Assembly (NCBI RefSeq): GCF_036865545.1
Contig: NZ_CP142208.1
Coordinates: forward strand, 992,001-1,056,000
Length of the DNA: 64,000 nt
From: Erwinia sp. E_sp_B01_1
GTDB taxonomy: Bacteria; Pseudomonadota; Gammaproteobacteria; Enterobacterales; Enterobacteriaceae
Reading direction: 5' to 3'
Position 1 is the stretch's first letter. Each line of letters opens with the position of its first letter. The notes beneath the pieces are model-generated. The model did not search any database. It worked only from the letters and a program-made list of their open reading frames with translations, and was not told the DNA's origin. Positions 17,256 through 25,368 of this stretch are shown one piece after another. Position numbers and translations under genes: made by a program.

Positions 17256-18833
17256 ATGCAAATTGACCACGTTGCCGTCATCCTTCTCAAGGAGGTCGCG
17301 ACCGAGCCAGGACTGACGGTCAAAGGCCTCTGTCAGCGTACCGGACTTCCTTTACGTCATTTCTATTACCGCTGGGGGAAAATCAATGACTGGCTGAGCC
17401 AGCACCACTTTTCGCCACTGAGTAAAGATCCCCGCAAGGGGCTGATGCTGGCGAAAGGTGAAGCGGAGGCGGTCCTTAACCGGCTGGCCACTCTCTCTGG
17501 CGCAGAGTACAAACTGCAGGCAGGGGAGCGGCGTGACCATCTTCTGCTCTCGCTGGCGACCAGCCACTTACCGCAGTACAACCGCCATCTTTGCCAGTTG
17601 AACAGGGTCAGCCGCAATACCACGCTGGCCGACATTCAGCTGCTTAAACAGCAACTGCAAGCCGGTTACGGCATTACGCTGCTTGCCAGTAAAAAAGGTG
17701 GCTATCAGCTCAAAGGGGAGGTGTTAGCGTTAAGACTTTGTGTGTTACAGATGCTGCAGCGGACCCTGAAATATGGGGATGCACAGGCAGAAATGCGCAT
17801 AAGCCAGCTGATCCTGACCCGGCTGGCTGAACAGGGAGGCTGTGCCAGCACGGCCCCGCAAGCGGCAGACCGGGCCATAGTGCAGGCAGAGCAGCATCTG
17901 AAACGCGGCTTCACCGACAAAGATCGCCGGCTGCTGCATAAACTGTTGCTGTTTTGTATGCTGCCCTGTCAGCAGGAGCCGCTGATCCCCTTCAGTGACG
18001 CCCAGTTAAACTTTTTGCGCAGCCGGCCAGAGTGTGAGGCTGCTGCCCTGGTAAATGCGCTCCTTACCGAAGAAACAGGGCGGGAGCCTTCAGCAGGTAA
18101 TACCCTGTTCTTCACCCTCCTGCTTGCCATCAGTAAAAGCCTCAACCGTCCTCCGGCTACCGGCAAGGCTGACCGTGAGTTAATCGCCAGTATTCACCGG
18201 TTGATTAACGACTTTCAGGCCCTGTCGGGGATCGCCTTTACTGACGTTTCCCAGCTGGTCAGCCGGTTATTTGCCCACCTTGGCCCTGCGTTACACCGCT
18301 GCCTGTTTCATATTCCCAGTGAAAATGTTCTGCGTCAGGAAGTGATGCAGCACTATCCGCTGATTTTTCGACTCTGCCGGCAGGTTATCTGCACGCTGGA
18401 ATCGGCTTATCAGGTGGAATTTAATGATGATGAACTGAGCTATGTGGCAATAGGTTTTGCGGCCTGGCTGGATAAACGCAAGGAAACCCGCGAGCAGTCG
18501 CTGATTCTGGTTACTGAGGGTGGGCTCTCTTCTACGGCGATGCTGGAAAACCAGTTGCGTAATCTGACGGTGGTTCCGCTGGCTATCCGGCACGCTTCGG
18601 TCAGTCAGCTGGAGGGCTTAGCCTCTGGCTCGCGCCTGATAGTTTCCACGGTAGCCTTACCGGCTGAAGAGTTTCCTGGCGTTACCGTTATCCGGGTACA
18701 GCATATGCTGGCGGCTCATGAAAAATCACTGATCCGCCAGCTGCTGGAAAGGTTTAACGAGATCAACGGCGGGGACGCCGGAGCCAGCCGCCTGTTGCAG
18801 ACAGAGGCAGGCGCCGCCAGTGAGCTTCATTAA
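17256..18833 (+). CDS. PRD-domain (BglG/Mga-like) regulator of the PTS operon
   Basis: This 525-residue protein has an N-terminal HTH region (LTVKGLCQRTGLPLRHFYYR), a helical centre with two PRD-like domains (one around residues 350-440, with FRLCRQVICTLESAYQVEF and ELSYVAIGFAAWL) and a C-terminal EIIB-like segment (QSLILVTEGGLSSTAMLENQL). Such proteins are switched by PTS phosphorylation. It is the last gene of the operon. The start at 17256 follows CAGGGAG. No AAA+ domain was seen, so it is not a sigma-54 activator of LevR type; whether it works as antiterminator or DNA-binding regulator is open. Confidence 0.75.
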   Translation: MQIDHVAVILLKEVATEPGLTVKGLCQRTGLPLRHFYYRWGKINDWLSQHHFSPLSKDPRKGLMLAKGEAEAVLNRLATLSGAEYKLQAGERRDHLLLSLATSHLPQYNRHLCQLNRVSRNTTLADIQLLKQQLQAGYGITLLASKKGGYQLKGEVLALRLCVLQMLQRTLKYGDAQAEMRISQLILTRLAEQGGCASTAPQAADRAIVQAEQHLKRGFTDKDRRLLHKLLLFCMLPCQQEPLIPFSDAQLNFLRSRPECEAAALVNALLTEETGREPSAGNTLFFTLLLAISKSLNRPPATGKADRELIASIHRLINDFQALSGIAFTDVSQLVSRLFAHLGPALHRCLFHIPSENVLRQEVMQHYPLIFRLCRQVICTLESAYQVEFNDDELSYVAIGFAAWLDKRKETREQSLILVTEGGLSSTAMLENQLRNLTVVPLAIRHASVSQLEGLASGSRLIVSTVALPAEEFPGVTVIRVQHMLAAHEKSLIRQLLERFNEINGGDAGASRLLQTEAGAASELH

Positions 18834-18836
18834 TAC

Positions 18837-18969
18837 CCGCCACCAGCGAAGCCTGAACTGTCATCGGTGAGTGCAGTGATATCCGCCACCAGCGAAGCCT
18901 GAACTGTCATCGGTGAGTGCAGTGATGCCAGCCATCAACCGATACCAGTGAAATGCAGTGATATCCGCC
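18837..18969. repeat. 46-bp tandem repeat between convergent genes
   Basis: Two copies of a 44-base identical unit start at 18837 and 18883 (period 46 bases). A 16-base fragment covering the unit junction recurs at 18954-18969. The array fills most of the gap between the PRD regulator stop and the hpxZ stop. It has no clear hairpin or T-tract and no open frame. Confidence 0.85.
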
Positions 18970-18986
18970 CGGCCCGGTGGTTTTTC

Positions 18987-19370
18987 TCAGCTCATAACGC
19001 TGACCTGAGCGGCGACGATACGCCAGCCGCAGGGCATTTTTACCCATGTCTGCTGCTGGCGGCCGATTTTATCGGTCCCTTCGCGGGTGAACTCCGTGCT
19101 GCACACGGCGTAATCTTCCCCAAAGGTGGTGATCACCGTATGGCGTAAATCACGATCCAGCCCTCTGGAAGGGCGGGAAGCCCGAAAGGCGCGGATCTCC
19201 TCAATACCATAAAGGTTTTCACCGGCGCCAAGACGCACTGTCCTGGCGTCGTGCCAGAACAGCTCGTCCAGCACCACAGTGTCGTTGCTGACCAGGGCCT
19301 GTTCATAGCGATAAAAGGCGGCAGTGACTTCAGCCAGAATAGCCGGGCGATCGATATATTCACTTTTCAT
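18987..19370 (-). CDS. hpxZ: HpxZ/AtzH-like protein (DUF3225, NTF2-like fold)
   Basis: A 127-residue protein with the DUF3225 pattern: a helix with EVTAAFYRYEQALVSNDT, then LDELFWHDARTVRLGAGEN, YGIEEIRAFRASRP and a final WRIVAAQVS strand. HpxZ lies beside the HpxY amidase in Klebsiella, and AtzH in the cyanuric acid pathway is a related accessory or small-molecule hydrolase. The exact role here is unknown. It is the last gene of the hpxWXYZ operon, two bases after hpxY. Confidence 0.85.
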   Translation of the reverse strand: MKSEYIDRPAILAEVTAAFYRYEQALVSNDTVVLDELFWHDARTVRLGAGENLYGIEEIRAFRASRPSRGLDRDLRHTVITTFGEDYAVCSTEFTREGTDKIGRQQQTWVKMPCGWRIVAAQVSVMS

Positions 19371-19372
19371 AT

Positions 19373-20770
19373 TCAGGCACTCAGGTTAGCGGGCGCGGCT
19401 TTGGCAATGCCCATTTTTTCCAGCGCCCATGCTGCGCGCAGGCAGGCTTCTTCTTTAAACGGCGCGGCAATCAGCTGTAAACCCATCGGCAAACCGCCAG
19501 GTGTCTGTAGCGGCACCGTAGTCACCGGCAGGCCGAGGAAGGAGATCGGCTGCGTCAGCATTCCCATACTGGCGCGAATCGGCAAATCGGTACCGTTGAT
19601 CTGCATCGTTTCCTGACCGATCAGGGTGGCACTGGACGGGGTGGCTGGAGCAATCAGCACATCGAACCGATCAAACAACGGCAGCACCTGCTGTTTGAAA
19701 TGGTGACGGAAGCGCTGAGCCTGCACATACCAGGCTGAAGGGATCATCGCCCCGGCCAGCAGACGTTCGCGAGACAGCGGTTCAAAGCGTTCCGGTGAGT
19801 TTCGGAGCGCGGGCAGGTAAGCATTGCCACCTTCGGCAGCAGTAATAATAAAGGCGGAAGTGCGGGCCAGTTCGGTTTCGGGAAACAGCACTTCATCCTG
19901 AGCATTCAGCGCCTTAGCGGCAACTGCGACGGCGGCACGGGCATCGTCATTGCACCAGGTCTGAAAATAGCCGCCCAGCACGCCAAAGCGCAGGTTATCC
20001 AGCCCGTGCTCCAGCAACCGGTGCGCGGGATGAATCGCTTTTTCAGCCTGGAAGCTGTCCTGCGGATCGCGCCCCTGCAGGGCGTCGTACACTATCGCCA
20101 GATCTTCTGTGCTGCGGGCAAAAGGGCCAATGTGATCCAGGCTGGCGACAAAGGGATGGCTGCCGCTGCGGGAGAGGCGGCCAAACGTCGGTTTCAGACC
20201 AAAGATGCCACACAGTGAGGCAGGCACGCGGATTGAACCGTTGGTATCTGTTCCCAGGGAGAAGTTCACCAGGCCAGCGGCCACGGCAGCGGCTGAACCG
20301 CCCGAGGAACCTCCGGCAATACGTTGCAGATCGCGGGGGTTTCTCGTCGCGCCATAGTGGCTGTTTTCGGTGGTGAAGCCGTAAGCGTAGGCATCCATAT
20401 TCAGCATCCCTGACAGCAGGGCACCGGATTCAGCCAGTTTGTTTACCGCCCAGCCGTCCTGCTTCGCCAGCGGACGGTCGCTGAATAAACTGGCTCCGGC
20501 CAGCGTGGGATGACCGGCAACATCAAACAGATTTTTTACCGCATAAGGCACGGCGGCCAGCGGGGGCAGCGTGTGCCCCTCTTTGCGCAGGCGATCGATC
20601 CGGGCCGCCTCATTCAGCATGCGGTCCTGCGTCACCTGAGTCCAGGCGTTGATCGCCGGGTTCAGCTGTTCAATGTTGTCCAGCGTCTGCCGGGCGATTT
20701 CGCGGGCGCTGAACTCGCCTTTGGCAAGGGCGCTTTGCAGTTCACTAATGGGTAAAGAGGCGGGATTCAT
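19373..20770 (-). CDS. hpxY: HpxY/AtzE-type amidase
   Basis: A 465-residue amidase-signature enzyme. The catalytic triad is visible as Lys79 in VPYAVKNLFD, the GGSSGGSAAAVAAG loop (residues 153-166) and the nucleophile Ser179 in GTDTNGSIRVPAS. It is the AtzE-like member that works with a tiny AtzG/HpxX subunit, whose gene overlaps it by four bases upstream. In the hpx pathway the partner set is thought to release ammonia from late purine breakdown products. Assignment rests on family and on the X-Y-Z order. Confidence 0.85.
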   Translation of the reverse strand: MNPASLPISELQSALAKGEFSAREIARQTLDNIEQLNPAINAWTQVTQDRMLNEAARIDRLRKEGHTLPPLAAVPYAVKNLFDVAGHPTLAGASLFSDRPLAKQDGWAVNKLAESGALLSGMLNMDAYAYGFTTENSHYGATRNPRDLQRIAGGSSGGSAAAVAAGLVNFSLGTDTNGSIRVPASLCGIFGLKPTFGRLSRSGSHPFVASLDHIGPFARSTEDLAIVYDALQGRDPQDSFQAEKAIHPAHRLLEHGLDNLRFGVLGGYFQTWCNDDARAAVAVAAKALNAQDEVLFPETELARTSAFIITAAEGGNAYLPALRNSPERFEPLSRERLLAGAMIPSAWYVQAQRFRHHFKQQVLPLFDRFDVLIAPATPSSATLIGQETMQINGTDLPIRASMGMLTQPISFLGLPVTTVPLQTPGGLPMGLQLIAAPFKEEACLRAAWALEKMGIAKAAPANLSA

Positions 20771-20952
20771 GCTTTGTACACTCCTGCCACTTCCAGACGA
20801 TCGTCAAGAGGGAAAGCCATCAACGGCCCGGCCATTCCGGCAATACGGGTAAACTGTACCAGCAGTTCGGCACGGCGTTCATCATCCAGGGGCACGCCCA
20901 GAATCTGCTCCATTTGTGCCACATAGTTTGCCCAGTCTGAATGTTGCTTCAT
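20767..20952 (-). CDS. hpxX: HpxX/AtzG-like small amidase subunit (DUF4089)
   Basis: A 61-residue protein of the DUF4089 family: WANYVAQMEQILGVPLDDER followed by a short helix with LLVQFTRIAGMAGPLMAFPL. AtzG, the known relative, binds and stabilises the AtzE amidase. Here the gene overlaps hpxY by four bases, which would make equal amounts of both proteins. GGAGAAAATC precedes the start. It is 12 bases downstream of hpxW. Confidence 0.85.
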   Translation of the reverse strand: MKQHSDWANYVAQMEQILGVPLDDERRAELLVQFTRIAGMAGPLMAFPLDDRLEVAGVYKA

Positions 20953-20964
20953 GATTTTCTCCTG

Positions 20965-22550
20965 TTAAAAACCGGCAGCGCTGCCGTTGCTTCTGGGATC
21001 CCATGCTCCTTCGAGCATGCCGTTGGTGTGCCGGACAATGGCTCCGGCGTGGCCCACGGCCTCGCTGTAGTCCGGCAGGGCTTCAACCTCATGACCCAGC
21101 GCGCGAAGTTGGGCAAAGGTTTCGTCGGAAAACCGGCTCTCCAGCTTCAGCGAATCTGAAGCCTGTCCCCAGGTGCGGCCCAGCAGCCAGCGAGGGGCGC
21201 TGACGCACTGTTGCAGCGGCATTCCCTGCACCACATGACGGGTAAAAATGGCGGCCTGAGTTTGTGGCTGACCGTCTCCGCCCATTGAGCCGTAAACCAG
21301 TGTCCGGCCATCGTTCAGGCGGGCGGCGGCGGGATTAAGGGTATGAAAAGGCTGTTTCCCCGGTACCAGAGCCAGCAGATGATCGGGATCGAGGCTGAAG
21401 GCCGCCCCCGGTTTTGCCAGGTAATGCCGGTATCGGGCAGCACAACGCCGCTGCCAAATTCGTGGTAGATGCTTTGAATAAAGGAGACGGCCAGCCCGCT
21501 GCTGTCCATGACGCCCATCCACACCGTGTCGCCGGGGCCTTTACCCGTTCCCCAGGGCGCGGCCTGCTGGTCATCAATTTTTGCAGCCATGTCGGCCAGC
21601 ACATCAGAATCCAGCAGCGTTTGCATCTCTTCGCGCATGTGCAGGGGATCGGTGATGTAGCGATCGCGCAGGCTGAAGGCAAGTTTGGTCGCTTCAACGA
21701 TGCGGTGTACCGTCTGCGTTTCATCGGCTTCGGCCATCTTCAACCGATCGGTAATACCGAGAATGGCCAGGGAAACCAGGCCCTGGGTGGGCGGCGTCAT
21801 GTTATAGACCTCGCCATACTCATGCTGAATGCGCAGCGGCGTGCGGCGTTTCGCACGGTGATTATTTAAATCTTCCAGGGTCACTGGCATTCCCAGTCGC
21901 GACATCTCACTGGCGAGTTTGCTGGCCAGCGGGCCGCGATAGAAGCTCTCCAGCCCATCTTCCGTCAGCAGGCTCAGGGTATTTGCCAGATCCGGCTGGG
22001 TAAAACGGCTGCCAGCCCTGGGCACTTCACCATCGGGTAGAAATGTCGGGGCAAAACCAGGCTGATTCGCCAGTTCATGATATTTGCTCGCCGTGGCGGA
22101 AGCCTGTGATTGCGTAACCGGTATACCGTCAGCGGCATAGCGAATAGCATCAGCAAGTAATCTGGAAACCGGCGTTGGCGTTCCGCCCAGTTCAGCAGAG
22201 ATGGCCAGCGCTTCGGCCCAGCCGCTGACGGTTCCCGCGACAGTTAACGCAGCCTTAGGGCCACGGTGAGGGATAGTAGCCTCTCCCTGATAGAAGCCGG
22301 GTACGGCCAGCGATCCCGCTGCTCCGCTGGCATCAATGGCAATGGGGTCACCCTGGGGTGGGACAATCAGCCAGAAGCCATCGCCTCCCAGCCCGTTCAT
22401 ATGGGGATAGACCACGGCAATCGTCGCCGCTGCGGCTACCATCGCCTCAATGGCATTGCCGCCATCGCGTAAGATGGCCAGCGCGCTCTCACTCGCCAGA
22501 TGGTGAGGGGCCACGGCCATGCCGAGGGGGGCGATATTACTCTGAATCAT
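20965..22550 (-). pseudogene. hpxW: Oxamate amidohydrolase (gamma-glutamyltransferase family), frameshifted
   Basis: HpxW is an N-terminal-nucleophile hydrolase converting oxamate to oxalate and ammonia. The 5' part (start 22550, MIQSNIAPLGMAVAPHH) runs through the presumed autoprocessing site and catalytic Thr (GDTVWMGVMD) and FGSGVVLPDTGITWQNRG, then leaves frame. The 3' part continues in another frame as AAFSLDPDH through SMGGDGQPQTQAAIF to the stop at 20965. One base added to the run of five C residues (plus strand, 21405-21409) restores a full-length protein of about 528 residues. So this is a recent pseudogene or a sequencing error. It leads the hpxWXYZ operon. Confidence 0.8.
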
Positions 22551-22588
22551 TCCACTCTCTTTTTTTAGGGTTACAGAGAACTTACTGA

Positions 22589-22604
22589 AGCAAGAGCTGT
22601 TCCA
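22589..22604 (-). promoter_or_regulatory. sigma-54 promoter of the hpxWXYZ operon
   Basis: On the minus strand TGGAACAGCTCTTGCT has one mismatch to TGGCAC-N5-TTGCW and the exact ten bases between GG and GC. It lies about 40 bases before the hpxW start, which suits a direct transcription start. Confidence 0.65.
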
Positions 22605-22757
22605 GTTTGTCAGGTTAACCACGGTTAATGCCTGAAGCGGTCGTTTTTACCGGAAGAAAGAGACAAATTTGCTGGCTGACGGCAAAATGTTTTCCTTAAC
22701 AGGCACGTTATTTGTATATGTCAGATTCTCTGAAACAAAAGTTACAAGGTCAACGCC

Positions 22758-23597
22758 ATGAAGCAGCTCGATGAACGTCTCAGAAGTCACTACCCGCAAC
22801 TTTCTCCTCAGGAGCAGCGGGTGGGCGATTTTGTTTTCGATCACTTTGACGATTTGATCAGCTACAACAGCGCTGAGCTGGCACGGCTTAGCGGTGTTTC
22901 CAAGGCGACCGTGAGCCGCCTGTTCAAGCGTCTCGGCTATGAAAAATACAAAGACATGCGCGATGAGTTGCGCACCCTGCGGCAAAGCGGAATGCCGCTG
23001 ACCGATAACCGTGATGCGGTACAGGGCAACACGTTACTGGCCCGCCATTACAAGCAGGAGATGGCGAACCTGACCCAGTGGGTAAACGGTCTGGATGCCA
23101 CGCAGTTTGGCGAGGTGGTCCGCCAGCTCGCCAGCAGCAAGCGGGTATTCATCATCGGGCTGCGCAATGCTTATCCGGTGGCGCTGCATTTCCGCCAGCA
23201 GCTTTTGCAGGCCAGAGGTAACGTTCAGGTGCTGCCGCAGCCTGGCCAGACGCTCTCTGAAGAGCTGGTGGAAGTGACGCCGGAAGATATGGTCGTGGTG
23301 CTGGCATTCCGTCGTCGTCCCCGCATTATCAAGCCCTTACTGCAACAATTGCAGCAGGATGGCATCCCCACGCTGGTGATGTGCGAACCCCAGGCGCAGG
23401 CGATCGTTGCGCTGGCCCGCTGGCAACTTTGCGCGCCGCTGGACAGCGTTTCCGCCTTTGACAGTTATGCCTCGGCCAACAGCCTGATCAATCTTTTAGC
23501 CAACGCGGTGCTGCATGAATTACTGAGTGAAGGACGTCAGCGCATTCATCAGATTGCCGACCTTTACAGCCAGCTGGATGAGCTGGAACAACGCTGA
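22758..23597 (+). CDS. MurR/RpiR-family regulator of the hpx genes
   Basis: This 279-residue protein has the RpiR layout: an N-terminal HTH (SAELARLSGVSKATVSRLFK, about residues 36-55) and a C-terminal SIS domain (RVFIIGLRNAYPVALHFRQQ, DMVVVLAFRRRPRIIKPLLQ). SIS domains sense phosphosugars or related ligands. It is divergent from hpxW and precedes the ABC/hpxJK operon, so both are likely targets. In Klebsiella an RpiR-type gene is found in a similar place. Confidence 0.85.
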   Translation: MKQLDERLRSHYPQLSPQEQRVGDFVFDHFDDLISYNSAELARLSGVSKATVSRLFKRLGYEKYKDMRDELRTLRQSGMPLTDNRDAVQGNTLLARHYKQEMANLTQWVNGLDATQFGEVVRQLASSKRVFIIGLRNAYPVALHFRQQLLQARGNVQVLPQPGQTLSEELVEVTPEDMVVVLAFRRRPRIIKPLLQQLQQDGIPTLVMCEPQAQAIVALARWQLCAPLDSVSAFDSYASANSLINLLANAVLHELLSEGRQRIHQIADLYSQLDELEQR

Positions 23598-23601
23598 TGG
23601 G

Positions 23602-23616
23602 GCACCAGTTTGGTGC
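23602..23616. promoter_or_regulatory. NtrC-binding site
   Basis: GCACCAGTTTGGTGC is a perfect fit to the NtrC consensus GCACC-N5-GGTGC. It lies about 220 bases upstream of the sigma-54 promoter, within enhancer range. The hairpin it could form, with T residues after it, may double as the terminator of the RpiR gene. Confidence 0.75.
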
Positions 23617-23833
23617 TTTGCCTTTTTTCAGGGCAACTTTATTATGCCGGTATTACGCTGTTTTGGACGTTCTGCCGAACAATTTCCTCACTGAATAGCC
23701 AACAATTGTCTGACAGTATCTGACTGTCAGAACAGTTAACCTTGCGCTACAACTCCCTTTTTCCTGCCCGCTGATGCCTGCTTTATTCAGGCTCCCTCTT
23801 CCTGAGAAAATTTTCCACGCCTTTTGTCTTCGC

Positions 23834-23849
23834 TGGCACATTAGTTGCA
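23834..23849 (+). promoter_or_regulatory. sigma-54 promoter of the ABC importer-hpxJK operon
   Basis: TGGCACATTAGTTGCA matches the -24/-12 consensus TGGCAC-N5-TTGCA without mismatch, with GG and GC ten bases apart. Transcription would start about 45 bases before the binding-protein gene. Confidence 0.85.
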
Positions 23850-23903
23850 AATAACTTCTTCAAGAATCTTTCGTTTCATGTTTAATTATTCGGGGAACAC
23901 CTA

Positions 23904-24689
23904 ATGAAAAGAGCATTACTGGCAATGGCAGGCGCGGTACTGATGTTATCGCAGGTGACTCATGCTATGGCCGATCAGTTACAGAACATTGAAAAGCGTG
24001 GCGTTCTTCGCGTTGCCGTGCCGCAGGACTTTCCGCCGTTTGGTTCAGTAGGCACCGATCTTCAGCCTCAGGGCTATGACATCGATATGGCGAAGTACCT
24101 GGCGAAACAGATGAAACTTAAGTTGCAGCTGGTGCCGGTGACCAGCGCCAACCGCGTGCCTTATCTGCAAACCGATAAAGTGGACCTGGTGATCTCCAGC
24201 CTGGGTAAAAATCCAGAGCGTGAGAAAGTCATCGCCTTCAGCCGTGCCTATGCGCCGTTCTTCCTGGGAGTATTTGGCCCCAAAGATGTCCAGCTGAAGG
24301 ATGCTGCGGCGCTGAGTGGCAAATCCATCGGTGTTACTCGTGGCGCAGTAGAAGATATGGTGCTGAGTGATGTGGCACCTAAGGATGCCCAGTTGAAACG
24401 TTATGAAGATAACAATACCACGCTCTCTGCTTACCTTTCTGGTCAGGTGGAGTACGTGGCGACGGGTAACCTGGTGGTGGCGGCTATCGCCCGTCAGAAC
24501 GCGGAAAAAGCCCCGGTGGCGAAATTCATGCTGAAAGATTCCCCGTGCTTTATCGGCATGCGCAAAGATGAGCCGGCCTTAAAGACAAAAGTGGATGCGC
24601 TGATTGAGCAGGCTGTGCAGGACAAAACCCTGAACGGTCTCTCTGAACAGTGGCTGAAAGCGCCGCTGCCAGCCGACCTGGGCGCATAA
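23904..24689 (+). CDS. ABC transporter periplasmic substrate-binding protein, polar amino-acid type
   Basis: A 261-residue periplasmic protein with a signal peptide (MKRALLAMAGAVLMLSQVTHAMA). Mature motifs follow the SBP family 3 pattern: RGVLRVAVPQDFPPFG, QGYDIDMAKYLAKQM, VDLVISSLGKNPEREKVI and SLGKSIGVTRGAV-like GKSIGVTRGAVEDM. First gene of a probable nine-gene operon running to the NCS2 permease. Context suggests a ureide or purine-degradation intermediate as ligand rather than a standard amino acid, but the sequence does not show which. Confidence 0.87.
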   Translation: MKRALLAMAGAVLMLSQVTHAMADQLQNIEKRGVLRVAVPQDFPPFGSVGTDLQPQGYDIDMAKYLAKQMKLKLQLVPVTSANRVPYLQTDKVDLVISSLGKNPEREKVIAFSRAYAPFFLGVFGPKDVQLKDAAALSGKSIGVTRGAVEDMVLSDVAPKDAQLKRYEDNNTTLSAYLSGQVEYVATGNLVVAAIARQNAEKAPVAKFMLKDSPCFIGMRKDEPALKTKVDALIEQAVQDKTLNGLSEQWLKAPLPADLGA

Positions 24690-24699
24690 GGGCAGCACG

Positions 24700-25368
24700 A
24701 TGATTGGGCAACTCAACTTTCCTGCGCTGTGGCCTTACTGGCCGGAACTGCTCTCCGGCCTGTGGGTGACCATCCAGCTGACCGTGCTGGCTACCGTGGG
24801 TGGCGTGGCGCTGGGGATCCTGGGCGCCGCACTGCGCAGCGGTAAGCCTTCGCTGCTTAGCCGCCTGTGGGGCTGTTATGTGGAGTTAATCCGCAATACG
24901 CCGTTTGTGGTGCAGCTGTTTTTTATCGTGTTTGGCCTGCCAAACCTTGGCCTGAAACTCACCGCCGGGGAAGCGGCATTGCTGGCAATGCTGATTAACC
25001 TGGGCGCATACAGCACTGAAATTATCCGGGCGGGGATTCAGGTGACGCCGAAAGGGCAGTGGGAAGCCGGACGCGTGCTGGGATTGAGCCGCACGCAGAC
25101 TTTTTTACGCATCGTCCTGCCGCCGTCACTGAAGCGGATTTATCCGGCGCTGGTCAGCCAGTGCATTATCGTGATGCTCGGATCGTCGGTGGTGTCGCAG
25201 GTCTCGTATGAAGAGCTGACGTTTTCCGCCAACCTGATCCAGTCGCGCACCTTTTTGAGTTTTGAAGTTTATCTTGTGACCACGCTGATCTACCTGGCGT
25301 TGTCGGTTGTTATGCGTCAGCTGTTGCTGGCTGCCGGACGTAAATGGTTGGGGAGTGCGCCTGGATGA
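24700..25368 (+). CDS. ABC transporter permease, polar amino-acid type (first)
   Basis: A 222-residue inner-membrane permease of the HisM/GlnP group. It shows the YVELIRNTPFVVQLFFIVFG segment typical of these permeases, and the EAA loop (GQWEAGRVLGLSRTQTFLRI, about residues 118-137) that contacts the ATPase. The gene starts ten bases after the binding protein and overlaps the next permease by four bases, so the two probably form a heterodimer. Confidence 0.87.
   Translation: MIGQLNFPALWPYWPELLSGLWVTIQLTVLATVGGVALGILGAALRSGKPSLLSRLWGCYVELIRNTPFVVQLFFIVFGLPNLGLKLTAGEAALLAMLINLGAYSTEIIRAGIQVTPKGQWEAGRVLGLSRTQTFLRIVLPPSLKRIYPALVSQCIIVMLGSSVVSQVSYEELTFSANLIQSRTFLSFEVYLVTTLIYLALSVVMRQLLLAAGRKWLGSAPG

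Larger units (their letters stand above)
23598..23903 (+). other. regulatory gap before the ABC importer operon
   Basis: These 306 bases hold no gene. They contain the NtrC-like palindrome, which with its following T-rich tract (TTTGCCTTTTTT) may also end the RpiR transcript, and the sigma-54 promoter. An inverted repeat (CTGACAGTATCTGACTGTCAG) lies near 23711-23731. The rest is AT-rich leader. Confidence 0.6.

Noticed and set aside
18837..18969. CRISPR array
   Set aside because: Two directly adjoining units without unique spacers and no cas genes; it is a simple tandem repeat.
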